Assembly (NCBI GenBank): GCA_040954595.2
Contig: CM082584.2
Span: 620,001 to 684,000 of the forward strand
DNA length: 64,000 nucleotides
Source: Balanoglossus misakiensis
Taxonomy: Eukaryota; Hemichordata
Reading direction: 5' to 3'
The notes under the pieces are model-generated. The model was not told where the DNA came from and did not search any database. It saw only the letters and a program-made list of their open reading frames with translations. Numbering within the stretch: the stretch's first letter is position 1; each line of letters opens with the position of its first letter. Below are positions 12,701-24,180 of the stretch, piece after piece. A program made the translations under genes and the position numbers.

Positions 12701-15700
12701 CTCTGAATGAGCTGATTTAATACAAAATTGCGTTTTATTCGTTTTTGCACCAAAAAGGTCATTTTTAGGCAAAACATTCTTTATTTTTTTAATTCGGTGA
12801 CCTGATCATATATAAGCAATTGCTTGCATGTTAAAAGTTTTTATGACTTTTAAAAGCAGTGACACTGGCGGCATTCAACACGAAAATAACAATTTTAACC
12901 ACAATTTGGTCAAAATGGTAAATTTTTGAAAATTACAAAAAATACCTGTTTTCTACATTTTCGGAAATCTGATGGAGTATAGAATGCTCTTCGTATATAT
13001 ATATCGATACAAATTCCACAAAAGACCGTCTAATTTGGCTCACTGCAGACAAAATTGCGTTTTACCAAATTTTCCTTGAAAATGTCATTTTTAGAAAAAT
13101 AAAATAAAAAAATCTTCGTTCTTCGAATTTGGTGCCCTGATCATATATGATATGTTGATTGTATGTTAAAACTTTCGACCACTCCAAAAATGCAGAGATA
13201 TTGACGGAATTCAAGAAAAAATAGCCATTTTGGCCATATTTTGACAAAATGGTACATTTTTAAAAAATCATAAAAAATAAACTCTTTTCTTCATTTTCGG
13301 GAAATATTATGGAGCATGAAGTGTCGTTCTCTTGTAAAAAGTGCTGCAAATTCCAGAAAATGTGGTATAATTTGAATCACCCAAGACAAAATTACCATTT
13401 TCGACTTGTTTTCGAAAAATTGTCTTTTTTACAAAATAAATAAGAATAAATTCTTTTCTTAGTTTCAAACGGGTAGAGATACTTTCCACACGGGTTTTCT
13501 AACATTGAATTCCCGTTTATCAACTCAGATTTCCTACAGCATAAGTCGGCTAAAACCCTGACACTCTAGAGCAGAAACAGTTGCACACTGATAACGTTGA
13601 ACAAGTCGATTTTTCTACGGCCTGGCACGGCTAAATCTCGTCACAATATGACAGACACTAGCGTACGTTAGCAACGGTGATCAAGTCAGATTTTCAACGG
13701 CATGGGTTGGATAAAGCCCCGGCACTCTAGAGCAGAAACACGCGTACAGAGACCACGTTGATCAAGTCTGATCTCCTACGGCTTGGCTCGACTAAAACCC
13801 CGGCACACTATGACAGACACTAGCGTTCGTTAGCAACGTTGATCAAGTCAGATTTCCTACGGCATGGCTTTGCTAAAGCCCTGACACTCTAGAGCAGAAA
13901 CACGCGTACAGAGACCACGTTGATCTACTCACATTTCCTTCGGCCTGGCACGGCTGATGCCCCGGCACTATATATAGGACACAGACTGGCGTAAGTTAAC
14001 AACGGTAATCACGTCGGGTTTCCTACGGCCTGGCTCAGCTGAAGCCCCGGCACTCTAGAGCAGAAACAGGCGTACATTGACCACGTTGATCAAGTCAGAT
14101 TTCCTACGGCGTGACTCGGCTGGTGCACCGGCTCTATATGACACAGACTGGCGTAAGTTATCAACGGTGATTACGTCGGATTTCCTACGGCCTGGTTTAG
14201 CTGAAGCCCCGGCACTTTAGAGCGGAAACACGCGTACATTGACCACGATGATCAAGTCAGATCTCCTACGGCCTGGCTCGACTAAAACCCCGGCACACCA
14301 TGACAGACACTAGCGTTCGTTAGCAACGGTGATCAAGTCGGATTTCCTTCGGCCTGGCTCTGCAAAAGACCCGACACTCTAGTACAAAGACGTTGGCTAA
14401 GTCGGGCAAACCGAACAGGGAAAGTCACAGCGGGTCAACACTCGACATTTGTTCCGGTAGGACTGCTTTATTGCCTGTCAATTTATAGAGAAAGCCCGAA
14501 TTTAACCAGGGCGTTTCAAACACCGACGTTAGTTGGGGGCACGGCCTGCAGTACTGCCGGGTAAGCTGACATCAGCGTACCGCATATAATGTAGGGGGGG
14601 GGGGGGAACAGAACGGTTAAATACTACATTTATCAGATATCAGCTAATTTTGGACAATCATCTTAAATGTAAATCATCTTTTCATATTTGGATATCTGAT
14701 GAAGTATGAAATTTCCAATATATGTAAAAATGGTGCTGATTATAAAAAATGCACTCTGAATGAGCTGATTTAATACAAAATTGCGTTTTATTCGTTTTTG
14801 CACCAAAAAGGTCATTTTTAGGCAAAACATTCTTTATTTTTTTAATTCGGTGACCTGATCATATATAAGCGATTGCTTGCATGTTAAAAGTTTTTATGAC
14901 TTTTAAAAGCAGTGACACTGGCGGCATTCAACACGAAAATAACAATTTTAGCCACAATTTGGTCAAAATGGTAAATTTTTGAAAATTACAAAAAATACCT
15001 GTTTTCTACATTTTCGGAAATCTGATGGAGTATAGAATGCTCTTCGTATATATATATCGATACAAATTCCACAAAAGACCGTCTAATTTGGCTCACTGCA
15101 GACAAAATTGCGTTTTACCAAATTTTCCTTGAAAATGTCATTTTTAGAAAAATAAAATAAAAAAACCTTCGTTCTTCGAATTTGGTGCCCTGATCATATA
15201 TGATATGTTGATTGTATGTTAAAACTTTCGACCACTCCAAAAATGCAGAGATATTGACGGAATTCAAGAAAAAATAGCCATTTTGGCCATATTTTGACAA
15301 AATGGTACATTTTTAAAAAATCATAAAAAATAAACTCTTTTCTTGATTTTCGGGAAATATTATGGAGCATGAAGTGTCGTTCTCTTGTAAAAAGTGCTGC
15401 AAATTCCAGAAAATGTGGTATAATTTGAATCACCCAAGACAAAATTACCATTTTCGACTTGTTTTCGAAAAATTGTCTTTTTTACAAAATAAATAAGAAT
15501 AAATTCTTTTCTTAGTTTCAAACGGGTAGAGATACTTTCCACACGGGTTTTCTAACATTGAATTCCCGTTTATCAACTCAGATTTCCTACAGCATAAGTC
15601 GGCTAAAACCCTGACACTCTAGAGCAGAAACAGTTGCACACTGATAACGTTGAACAAGTCGATTTTTCTACGGCCTGGCACGGCTAAATCTCGTCACAAT

Positions 15701-18332
15701 ATGACAGACACTAGCGTACGTTAGCAACGGTGATCAAGTCAGATTTTCAACGGCATGGGTTGGATAAAGCCCCGGCACTCTAGAGCAGAAACACGCGTAC
15801 AGAGACCACGTTGATCAAGTCTGATCTCCTACGGCTTGGCTCGACTAAAACCCCGGCACACTATGACAGACACTAGCGTTCGTTAGCAACGTTGATCAAG
15901 TCAGATTTCCTACGGCATGGCTTTGCTAAAGCCCTGACACTCTAGAGCAGAAACACGCGTACAGATACCACGTTGATCTACTCACATTTCCTTCGGCCTG
16001 GCACGGCTGATGCCCCGGCACTATATATAGGACACAGACTGGCGTAAGTTAACAACGGTAATCACGTCGGGTTTCCTACGGCCTGGCTCAGCTAAAGCCC
16101 TGACACTCTAGAGCAGAAACACGCGTACAGAGACCACGTTGATCTACTCACATTTCCTTCGGCCTGGCACGGCTGGTGCACCGGCTCTATATGACACAGA
16201 CTGGCGTAAGTTATCAACGGTGATTACGTCGGATTTCCTACGGCCTGGTTTAGCTGAAGCCCCGGCACTTTAGAGCGGAAACACGCGTACATTGACCACG
16301 TTGATCAAGTCAGATCTCCTACGGCCTGGCTCGACTAAAACCCCGGCACACCATGACAGACACTAGCGTTCGTTAGCAACGGTGATCAAGTCGGATTTCC
16401 TTCGGCCTGGCTCTGTAAAAGACCCGACACTCTAGTACAAAGACGTTGGCTAAGTCGGGCAAACCGAACAGGGAAAGTCACAGCGGGTCAACACTCGACA
16501 TTTGTTCCGGTAGGACTGCTTTATTGCCTGTCAATTTATAGAGAAAGCCCGAATTTAACCAGGGCGTTTCAAACACCGACGTTAGTTGGGGGCACGGCCT
16601 GCAGTACTGCCGGGTAAGCTGACATCAGCGTACCGCATATAATGTAGGGGGGGGGGGGGGGAACAGAACGGTTAAATACTACATTTATCAGATATCAGCT
16701 AATTTTGGACAATCATCTTAAATGTAAATCATCTTTTCATATTTGGATATCTGATGAAGTATGAAATTTCCAATATATGTAAAAATGGTGCTGATTATAA
16801 AAAATGCACTCTGAATGAGCTGATTTAATACAAAATTGCGTTTTATTCGTTTTTGCACCAAAAAGGTCATTTTTAGGCAAAACATTCTTTATTTTTTTAA
16901 TTCGGTGACCTGATCATATATAAGCGATTGCTTGCATGTTAAAAGTTTTTATGACTTTTAAAAGCAGTGACACTGGCGGCATTCAACACGAAAATAACAA
17001 TTTTAGCCACAATTTGGTCAAAATGGTAAATTTTTGAAAATTACAAAAAATACCTGTTTTCTACATTTTCGGAAATCTGATGGAGTATAGAATGCTCTTC
17101 GTATATATATATCGATACAAATTCCACAAAAGACCGTCTAATTTGGCTCACTGCAGACAAAATTGCGTTTTACCAAATTTTCCTTGAAAATGTCATTTTT
17201 AGAAAAATAAAATAAAAAAACCTTCGTTCTTCGAATTTGGTGCCCTGATCATATATGATATGTTGATTGTATGTTAAAACTTTCGACCACTCCAAAAATG
17301 CAGAGATATTGACGGAATTCAAGAAAAAATAGCCATTTTGGCCATATTTTGACAAAATGGTACATTTTTAAAAAATCATAAAAAATAAACTCTTTACTTG
17401 ATTTTCGGAAATATTATGGAGCATGAAGTGTCGTTCTCTTGTAAAAAGTGCTGCAAATTCCAGAAAATGTGGTATAATTTGAATCACCCAAGACAAAATT
17501 ACCATTTTCGACATGTTTTCGAAAAATTGTCTTTTTTACAAAATAAATAAGAATAAATTCTTTTCTTAGTTTCAAACGGGTAGGGATACTTTCCACACGG
17601 GTTTTCTAACATTGAATTCCCGTTCATCAACTCAGATTTCCTACAGCATAAGTCGGCTAAAACCCTGACACTCTAGAGCAGAAACAGTTGCACACTGGTA
17701 ACGTTGAACAAGTCGATTTTTCTACGACCTGGCTCGGCTAAATCTCCGTCCCAATATGACAGACACTAGCGTACGTTAGCAACGGTGATCAAGTCAGATT
17801 TTCTACGGCATGGCTTGGATAAAGCCCCGGCACTCTAGAGCAAAAACACGCGTACAGAGACCACGTTGATCAAGTCTGATCTCCTACGGCTTGGCTCGAC
17901 TAAAACCCCGGCACACTATGACAGACACTAGCGTTCGTTAGCAACGTTGATCAAGTCAGATTTCCTACGGCATGGCTTTGCTAAAGCCCTGACACTCTAG
18001 AGCAGAAACACGCGTACAGAGACCACGTTGATCTACTCACATTTCCTTCGGCCTGGCACGGCTGATGCCCCGGCACTATATATAGGACACAGACTGGCGT
18101 AAGTTAACAACGGTAATCACGTCGGGTTTCCTACGGCCTGGCTCAGCTGAAGCCCCGGCACTCTAGAGCAGAAACAGGCGTACATTGACCACGTTGATCA
18201 AGTCAGATTTCCTACGGCGTGACTCGGCTGGTGCACCGGCTCTATATGACACAGACTGGCGTAAGTTATCAACGGTGATTACGTCGGATTTCCTACGGCC
18301 TGGTTTAGCTGAAGCCCCGGCACTTTAGAGCG
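6736..18332 (+). repeat. Satellite array, block 2 (units 2-7)
   Basis: Unit starts (CTAGTACAAAGACG) are at 8569, 10444, 12325, 14379 and 16432, giving lengths of 1875, 1881, 2054 and 2053 bp. The short and long classes differ by about 172 bp, close to one dimer of the 81-82-bp subrepeat, so length changes by gain or loss of subrepeats. Units 3 and 4 are nearly identical over hundreds of bases. G-runs lie at 6906-6917, 8784-8793, 10659-10668, 12540-12553, 14594-14606 and 16647-16661. The last unit stops at 18332, where the BEL element begins. No genes are seen. Confidence 0.93.
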
Positions 18333-18421
18333 AAGAAAATGAAACTTCAGGCGACTACCAGGCCTAAATCTTCGAACACAATCATCGCATCGCATCTTTC
18401 ATCAAGAAAAACAAATCGGAG

Positions 18422-21400
18422 ATGCGGACAACTACTACTAGTACTGGTAATGTAACGGGAAGCAGCCTCGGCAACGCGACGCCTCGTAAAACAGTAACTC
18501 TACCGAAACTCCAGCTGCAAACTTTCTCAGGCAATGTAATAGAATGGTCGAGTTTCTTCGATGTATTCAAGTCTTCGATACATTCGGACACTAATTTGGA
18601 CAACATTCAGAAGTTTACGTATTTGCGGAGTGTACTCAAAGATGAAGCAGCGAGAACAATCAACGGATTGCCACTCACCGAATCAAACTACTCGCACGCG
18701 ATTGACTTATTGACCGAAAGATACGGACAAACCCATCTCATAGTAGATGCTCATATGACCGCATTGTGGAATCTACAAAGCCCAACCGCCGACGTACAAA
18801 GTTTAAGGCTTTTGTACGACTCGATTGAAAATCACGTTCGAGGTCTTCAGTTGCTGGGTAAGGAGGAAACCACATACGGCGAACTTTTGGTTCCAATAAT
18901 ACGGGAGAAATTACCTCCTAACATTCGAGAGCAGATAGCAAGAAAACATGGTAATGCTGCATGGACATTAGCAGATCTACGAAAAGCCATTCAACACGAG
19001 ATAAACGCCCTTCAAGCCGGCAACCGGGTCGACGAGATAACAATGGCCACTACCAGAGAACCGGAAATAACCGCGTTTCACACGAAAACGCAGATGACAG
19101 GTAAACAGAAGTTTCGCGCCCCTGTCAAAACGTGCCCGTTCTGCAAAGGGTCACACTTCGCGTCAAATTGCACTGTGGTAACTGATACGCGCGAGAGACT
19201 GGACATTGTGAAGAAGGACAGACTATGTTTTAATTGCTTTGGAAAACATAGAGTTGCGGAGTGTAAATCAAAATACTCCTGCAGAAAGTGTAGGAAACGT
19301 CATCACTCTGCGCTACACTACGACGTTCCCACCGCTACAACGACGCCAACCGGAGCGTCGTCCTCGCCATCGCCATCATCAAGTACTTCTGATGTCAAAG
19401 TAACATTGACTAATACCGATACATTTACGGATAAGAAGATAAACACTGGGCCAGTGCTGCTGAAAACTGCGTTTGTACCACTGTCTGTCGGACGGGGAAC
19501 CCCCATACATGCCGTCATCCTGTTTGATGAAGGAGCAAATAAGACATTCGTCACTGAGAGATTCGCCCGTCAGCTGTCCGCGAAAGCTACGCGGCACGAA
19601 CACATAAAGTTATCGACCTTCGGTGGCAAGGATTCCAAAGTACGCACCATGGGATTCACCGAACTAACTGCTCATGAACTGAACGGGAATACTTCAACTA
19701 TTCACGCGATGATAATTCCAGAGATATCGTCGGACTTAACAAATCACATTTCTCAGGAAGTCCACAATATGAGCCACCTGAAAGGGCTACCATTCGCACA
19801 TCCAGTTTCGAGTGATCAATCGTGGCCAATTGATGTTCTAATCGGAGCCGACCAATATTGGAATTTTGTGGGCTCACACGTTATTTCTGGCGCGTCCGGC
19901 CCCACTGCTGTGTCATCCAAATTTGGATACTTACTCTCCGGACCCCTCGGAACTCCCAAAGTGGATTCTAATGCGCATATCTTACACGTGATTTCTACTG
20001 CTGATACCAGTAACGTAGTTTCAGAGAACTCTATCAACGGACTGCATGGAGATCGCGCAACGGACATGTATACACAGATGGATAGTACTGCGATCGGCCG
20101 AGAACCACAGGTCCAAAATATGTGGGACCTTGAATTGATCGGTATTCAGGACAATCCAACAGTTGATGAACAGTTGACGTACGAGTCTTACAGAGACACG
20201 CACTTGAGAGTTGACCGAGGAAAATACGTAGCTAAACTACCGTGGAAGGAAGATCACCCTCCACTACCCACCAACTACGATGTCGCCATGAAACGCACTC
20301 GTAATATGATACGCAGGTTACCCTCTGAACTCATCAAGAAATATGACGACATAATCAATGAACAGAGACGTCGCGACTTCATCGGAGAGGTTGACGAAGA
20401 TGACGTGAATATCGGACACTATTTGCCACATCGTCCGGTGGTTAAGAATTCGACCACAACACCCATTCGCATCGTTTATGATTGCTCTTGTAAGAAGGAT
20501 TCTAATTATCCAAGTTTGAATGATTGCTTGCAAACTGGACCGTCATTAATAAATGACCTGCCAGCGATTCTGCTGAGATACCGCGCCAATAACATTGCTT
20601 TCACAGCTGACATTGAGAAAGCATTCCTGAACATTCGGTTGGAAGAAGATGAGAGGAAATTCACGAAATTTCTGTGGCTGTCGGACATTAACGACCCAGA
20701 AAGTGACTTCATAACTTTGCAGTTTAAGTCTGTCTTGTTTGGAGCAGTCTGTTCCCCATTCATCCTTAATGCGGTTATCAAGACGCATTTAGAGAACAAT
20801 AGTCAACTTCCCACCGCTGACAGATTGGGAAATAATATCTATGTTGATAATGTGATCGATGAAGTTGATACTGCAGAAAACGCCATGAAATACTACCATG
20901 AAGCCAATGAGTTGATGACATCAGGCGGATTCAAACTCAGAGCATGGTCTTCCAACTGTCAACAAATAAACGAACTCGCTACATGTGACAATCTGAACGA
21001 ACCCACCGAAGATGTATCCGTTTTGGGAATGCAGTGGTCAACAAAATCTGACGAATTGACTTACTCCAAAGTGGTTAATATGTCGTCGCGTGCCGAACTC
21101 GTGACCAAACGTGACATTGTCAGCTATGTGGCGATGCTATTTGATCCGTTTGGATTTCTCGCCCCTGTAATGATCAAAGCCAAATTGTTCATTCAGTTAC
21201 TATGGAAACTGGAATTAGACTGGGATGAACCTATCAACGCAGATCTCTACACTCAATGGATGCACATCGCAGAAGATCTCAAAGACTCGCGAAACACGAA
21301 GATCGAACGACAATATTTTGATGAACTTGAAGGCGACAATGAATGCGAGCTACACGCCTTTGCAGACGCAAGCCAGAGAGCGTATGGGGCAGTAGTGTAT

Positions 21401-23674
21401 TTGAAAAGAGGACAGCAAACGTCGTTTGTGATGGCGAAGACTAGAACCGCACCAGTGGCTGAAACTACACTCCCGCGACTGGAATTGATGGCTGCGTTAA
21501 TAGCCACACGTCTCAGCAAGTACGCTAAAGAAGCCCTGTCCTCCAAATATGACATAGTTCGTTGTTATTTATGGAGTGACAGCCAAATTGTCCTTCACTG
21601 GCTGAACAGTGAGAAGAGACTTCCGGTGTTTGTGAAGAATCGAGTAGATGAAATTCGCGAATTTCAGGCAACAAAGAAATACTGCCCATCAGAACACAAC
21701 CCAGCTGATCTTTTAACCAGAGGGGTAACCTACGAAATGATGGAACGCTCTGAACTATGGCGTAATGGACCAACATGGCTAAAGACAAGCGATTGGCCTA
21801 GTTGCCCAGCATTTGATGTTAATGTGATGCATACCGCAATCGAACCAGATGAGACGGACAGATTGCCGCCGCGTTTCGGCAACGGAATCAACGATCAGTC
21901 TACCGAGAACGCAGAAATACTCGCTCCCCCCAAAGCCAGACGATGTACAGATCGCGAAAATCTGGAAATTACCAGTCCCAATGACTACGGAATTCAACAC
22001 GTTGTTGACATTTCCAGATTCAACAACTTGGATAGGCTATTACGAGTGACAAGTTATGTCCTCAGATTCATCGCACGGATGAAAAAATCTACCGAGGTGA
22101 AACACGGGAGAATTACCCCTGATGAGCTGCACCGAGCGGAAAATATGTGGGTTAAACATATTCAACGGCACTTCTATGACGCCGAAATCCAGTCTGTGAA
22201 ATTGAACTTGAGTAAATGTGCGCCCATTGTTCGACAACTGAACTTATTTGTTGACGAAGAAGACGTACTTCTCTGTGGGAGTAGAATCCATAACGCGCCG
22301 ATCGATTTCGTCACAAGATTTCCCGCCTTGATACCCTCGCATCATAAATTGACAAATTTGATAATACGGAAATCACACGAACTGAAGCTTCACCAGGGAG
22401 TCCAATCTACAGTGACACAGATAAGGCAAAGATATTGGATCCCCAAAATTCGGATTATTGTACGCGGTGTCTTACGTGGTTGTGTCATTTGCAACAAAGT
22501 TACCGGGAAACCTTACGCGAATCCAGTGCAAGCGCCGCTACCAAGTTATCGAGTGAACATTGTCCCAGCATTTACTGTAACAGGCGTGGATTTCACGGGT
22601 CATCTTTATACCAAGGCCAAAGATGGGACACGTGCCAAAGCCTATATCTGTTTATTCACCTGTGCGGTGACGCGTGCCATTCACCTAGAACTGGTTCCTG
22701 ATATGTCAACCCAGACGTTCATGCACGCGTTCAGAAGATTCGCCGCGAGACGTTCTTTGCCGAGTAGGATGCTGTCAGACAACGCATCGACTTATTTATC
22801 GGCTGCCAATGAAATCAAAACACTGTTTGATACGCCAGAAGTAAATGACTTTCTCGCCGCACATCGTGTACAATGGACGTTTATACCGAAGCGCGCGCCC
22901 TGGTTTGGTGGCTTCTGGGAGAGGCTGATTGCTTTGACAAAGAACGCTATTAGGAAAACTCTCGGTCGAGCTTACCTAACCTTTGATGAACTCGCAACAG
23001 TTGTGACTGAAATTGAAGCCGTTTTAAACGACAGGCCGTTAACGTACGTGTCATCCAGTATAAACGACAACATTGGATTGACCCCAAATCACTTGCTACA
23101 TGGCAGGACACTGACCTCATTGCCGTACATCGAGATCACCGACGAAGAGGTGATTGACCCATCTTACTGTGATAATCGTGAAATCAACAAAAGATATGAA
23201 CATCTATCAAGATTACACGATCAATTTTGGCGAAGATGGTCGTCCGAGTATCTGACTGCCCTACGTGAACGACATCCCACCAAAGGAACTCGTGATAATG
23301 TCATCAAGGTCGGAGATGTCGTGATAATACACAGTGACACTGACAAACGTCCGAAATGGCATTTAGGAACTGTAACAAGGTTGATCTTCGGTAATGATAA
23401 ACTGGTACGATCTGCGGAGTTGAGCACCGCAGGTGGTCCTACAAACCGACCTATCCATAAATTGTACCCATTGGAAGTTGTCTCCAAGGAGCTGTCAACT
23501 GTGTCTGGAGATAATACAGGTATTGGAGCAGATTCCAACACGAATACTGAAACAGTCGACACAGCTGGAGCCTCTGAAGATTCCTCGGTGAAGGCGGATG
23601 TTGTACCCCCGAGACGACCTGTCAGAGACTCTTCAGTTGCCGCTCGAGTACGAATAGCGGATCTCTCTATTTGA
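18422..23674 (+). CDS. BEL/Pao gag-pol polyprotein
   Basis: This 1750-aa uninterrupted ORF encodes, in order, a DUF1759-type gag region (LPKLQLQTFSGNVIEW, from about 30), zinc knuckles (CPFC-HFASNC from about 238, then CFNCFGKHRVAEC and CRKCRKRH), a protease-like domain (FDEGANKTF, Asp369), reverse transcriptase (TADIEKAFLNI with Asp730; YVDN at 807-810), RNase H (AFADAS, Asp982), an H2C2 zinc-binding domain and a DDE integrase core (Asp1390, Asp1453, Glu1500), then a C-terminal DUF5641-like domain. Two sites differ from textbook motifs: the protease has DEG where DSG/DTG is usual, and the RT box is YVDN rather than YVDD. No env-like ORF follows. Met at 18422 is the first in frame after a TAA at 18365-18367, so the original N terminus may be lost. 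Confidence 0.93.
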   Translation: MRTTTTSTGNVTGSSLGNATPRKTVTLPKLQLQTFSGNVIEWSSFFDVFKSSIHSDTNLDNIQKFTYLRSVLKDEAARTINGLPLTESNYSHAIDLLTERYGQTHLIVDAHMTALWNLQSPTADVQSLRLLYDSIENHVRGLQLLGKEETTYGELLVPIIREKLPPNIREQIARKHGNAAWTLADLRKAIQHEINALQAGNRVDEITMATTREPEITAFHTKTQMTGKQKFRAPVKTCPFCKGSHFASNCTVVTDTRERLDIVKKDRLCFNCFGKHRVAECKSKYSCRKCRKRHHSALHYDVPTATTTPTGASSSPSPSSSTSDVKVTLTNTDTFTDKKINTGPVLLKTAFVPLSVGRGTPIHAVILFDEGANKTFVTERFARQLSAKATRHEHIKLSTFGGKDSKVRTMGFTELTAHELNGNTSTIHAMIIPEISSDLTNHISQEVHNMSHLKGLPFAHPVSSDQSWPIDVLIGADQYWNFVGSHVISGASGPTAVSSKFGYLLSGPLGTPKVDSNAHILHVISTADTSNVVSENSINGLHGDRATDMYTQMDSTAIGREPQVQNMWDLELIGIQDNPTVDEQLTYESYRDTHLRVDRGKYVAKLPWKEDHPPLPTNYDVAMKRTRNMIRRLPSELIKKYDDIINEQRRRDFIGEVDEDDVNIGHYLPHRPVVKNSTTTPIRIVYDCSCKKDSNYPSLNDCLQTGPSLINDLPAILLRYRANNIAFTADIEKAFLNIRLEEDERKFTKFLWLSDINDPESDFITLQFKSVLFGAVCSPFILNAVIKTHLENNSQLPTADRLGNNIYVDNVIDEVDTAENAMKYYHEANELMTSGGFKLRAWSSNCQQINELATCDNLNEPTEDVSVLGMQWSTKSDELTYSKVVNMSSRAELVTKRDIVSYVAMLFDPFGFLAPVMIKAKLFIQLLWKLELDWDEPINADLYTQWMHIAEDLKDSRNTKIERQYFDELEGDNECELHAFADASQRAYGAVVYLKRGQQTSFVMAKTRTAPVAETTLPRLELMAALIATRLSKYAKEALSSKYDIVRCYLWSDSQIVLHWLNSEKRLPVFVKNRVDEIREFQATKKYCPSEHNPADLLTRGVTYEMMERSELWRNGPTWLKTSDWPSCPAFDVNVMHTAIEPDETDRLPPRFGNGINDQSTENAEILAPPKARRCTDRENLEITSPNDYGIQHVVDISRFNNLDRLLRVTSYVLRFIARMKKSTEVKHGRITPDELHRAENMWVKHIQRHFYDAEIQSVKLNLSKCAPIVRQLNLFVDEEDVLLCGSRIHNAPIDFVTRFPALIPSHHKLTNLIIRKSHELKLHQGVQSTVTQIRQRYWIPKIRIIVRGVLRGCVICNKVTGKPYANPVQAPLPSYRVNIVPAFTVTGVDFTGHLYTKAKDGTRAKAYICLFTCAVTRAIHLELVPDMSTQTFMHAFRRFAARRSLPSRMLSDNASTYLSAANEIKTLFDTPEVNDFLAAHRVQWTFIPKRAPWFGGFWERLIALTKNAIRKTLGRAYLTFDELATVVTEIEAVLNDRPLTYVSSSINDNIGLTPNHLLHGRTLTSLPYIEITDEEVIDPSYCDNREINKRYEHLSRLHDQFWRRWSSEYLTALRERHPTKGTRDNVIKVGDVVIIHSDTDKRPKWHLGTVTRLIFGNDKLVRSAELSTAGGPTNRPIHKLYPLEVVSKELSTVSGDNTGIGADSNTNTETVDTAGASEDSSVKADVVPPRRPVRDSSVAARVRIADLSI

Positions 23675-23856
23675 CTTTGAAATTGGAAAACAATTTCGAT
23701 CGCATTGTGACTGTTATCATGTTTACTGACACAATGAACATTAGTTTATTATCCTTGAACACTTTAGGTGACTTTAATCATATTTCATGTTATTTGATGT
23801 TTTTTTTTCTGATGATTTTCGAGACTTTCCTTTGCGCGGGGGAGAATATGGAGAAG

Positions 23857-24180
23857 TGAGAGATTTACTCCAGAAGGATCACGTGACGGAAACTCTTACC
23901 CTATCAGAGTTAACTTTGTTTCCCGCCAAACTTTATACTTGTAGCAAATTTATTGTAATTTTTGAGTGTTTGCTCCGGCGTTCGTGGGACTTATATATAA
24001 CCCAGTTTTGGCGCTTTCGTGCAGCTTTTTGTAAGGAGCTCTGTGGTGTTACTTTGTTGTTGGATTCAGATGGTAATAAACCAGTGTTTTACCTAGCACT
24101 GAATCGTTCGCTTCTTTTCCGACGTCAGTATACTCGAACCCCCTCCCGGGAGTATTGATCACTGCCACGATACTTCCCCA
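23857..24180 (+). repeat. Probable 3' LTR of the BEL element
   Basis: The segment begins TGAGAGATTTACTCC, directly after a purine-rich tract (GGGGGAGAATATGGAGAAG), and ends CCCCA where satellite resumes, giving TG...CA ends and 324 bp. A TATATATAA promoter-like box lies near 23993 and AATAAA at 24075-24080, in LTR order. The exact 3' edge is uncertain by a few bases because CCACA is shared with the satellite. No second LTR exists here to confirm it. Confidence 0.7.

Larger units (their letters stand above)
18333..24180 (+). mobile_element. BEL/Pao LTR retrotransposon, 5' end deleted
   Basis: This piece holds a gag-pol ORF followed by a purine-rich tract (about 23838-23856) and one LTR (23857-24180). 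There is no 5' LTR or primer binding site: satellite joins directly to gag-region sequence at 18332/18333. The left flank stops at satellite-unit offset about 1900, while the right flank resumes at offset about 566 of the next unit, so roughly 720 bp of satellite are missing. The simplest explanation is one deletion that removed the end of one unit, the start of the next, and the 5' LTR and leader of an element inserted there. Confidence 0.9.

Noticed and set aside
304-17596. Recurring 60-85-aa ORFs such as MESISTRLKLRKE and MPKNDLFGAKTNK in each satellite unit
   Set aside because: They repeat because the satellite repeats, are broken or shifted in several units, and look like translations of AT-rich noncoding DNA.
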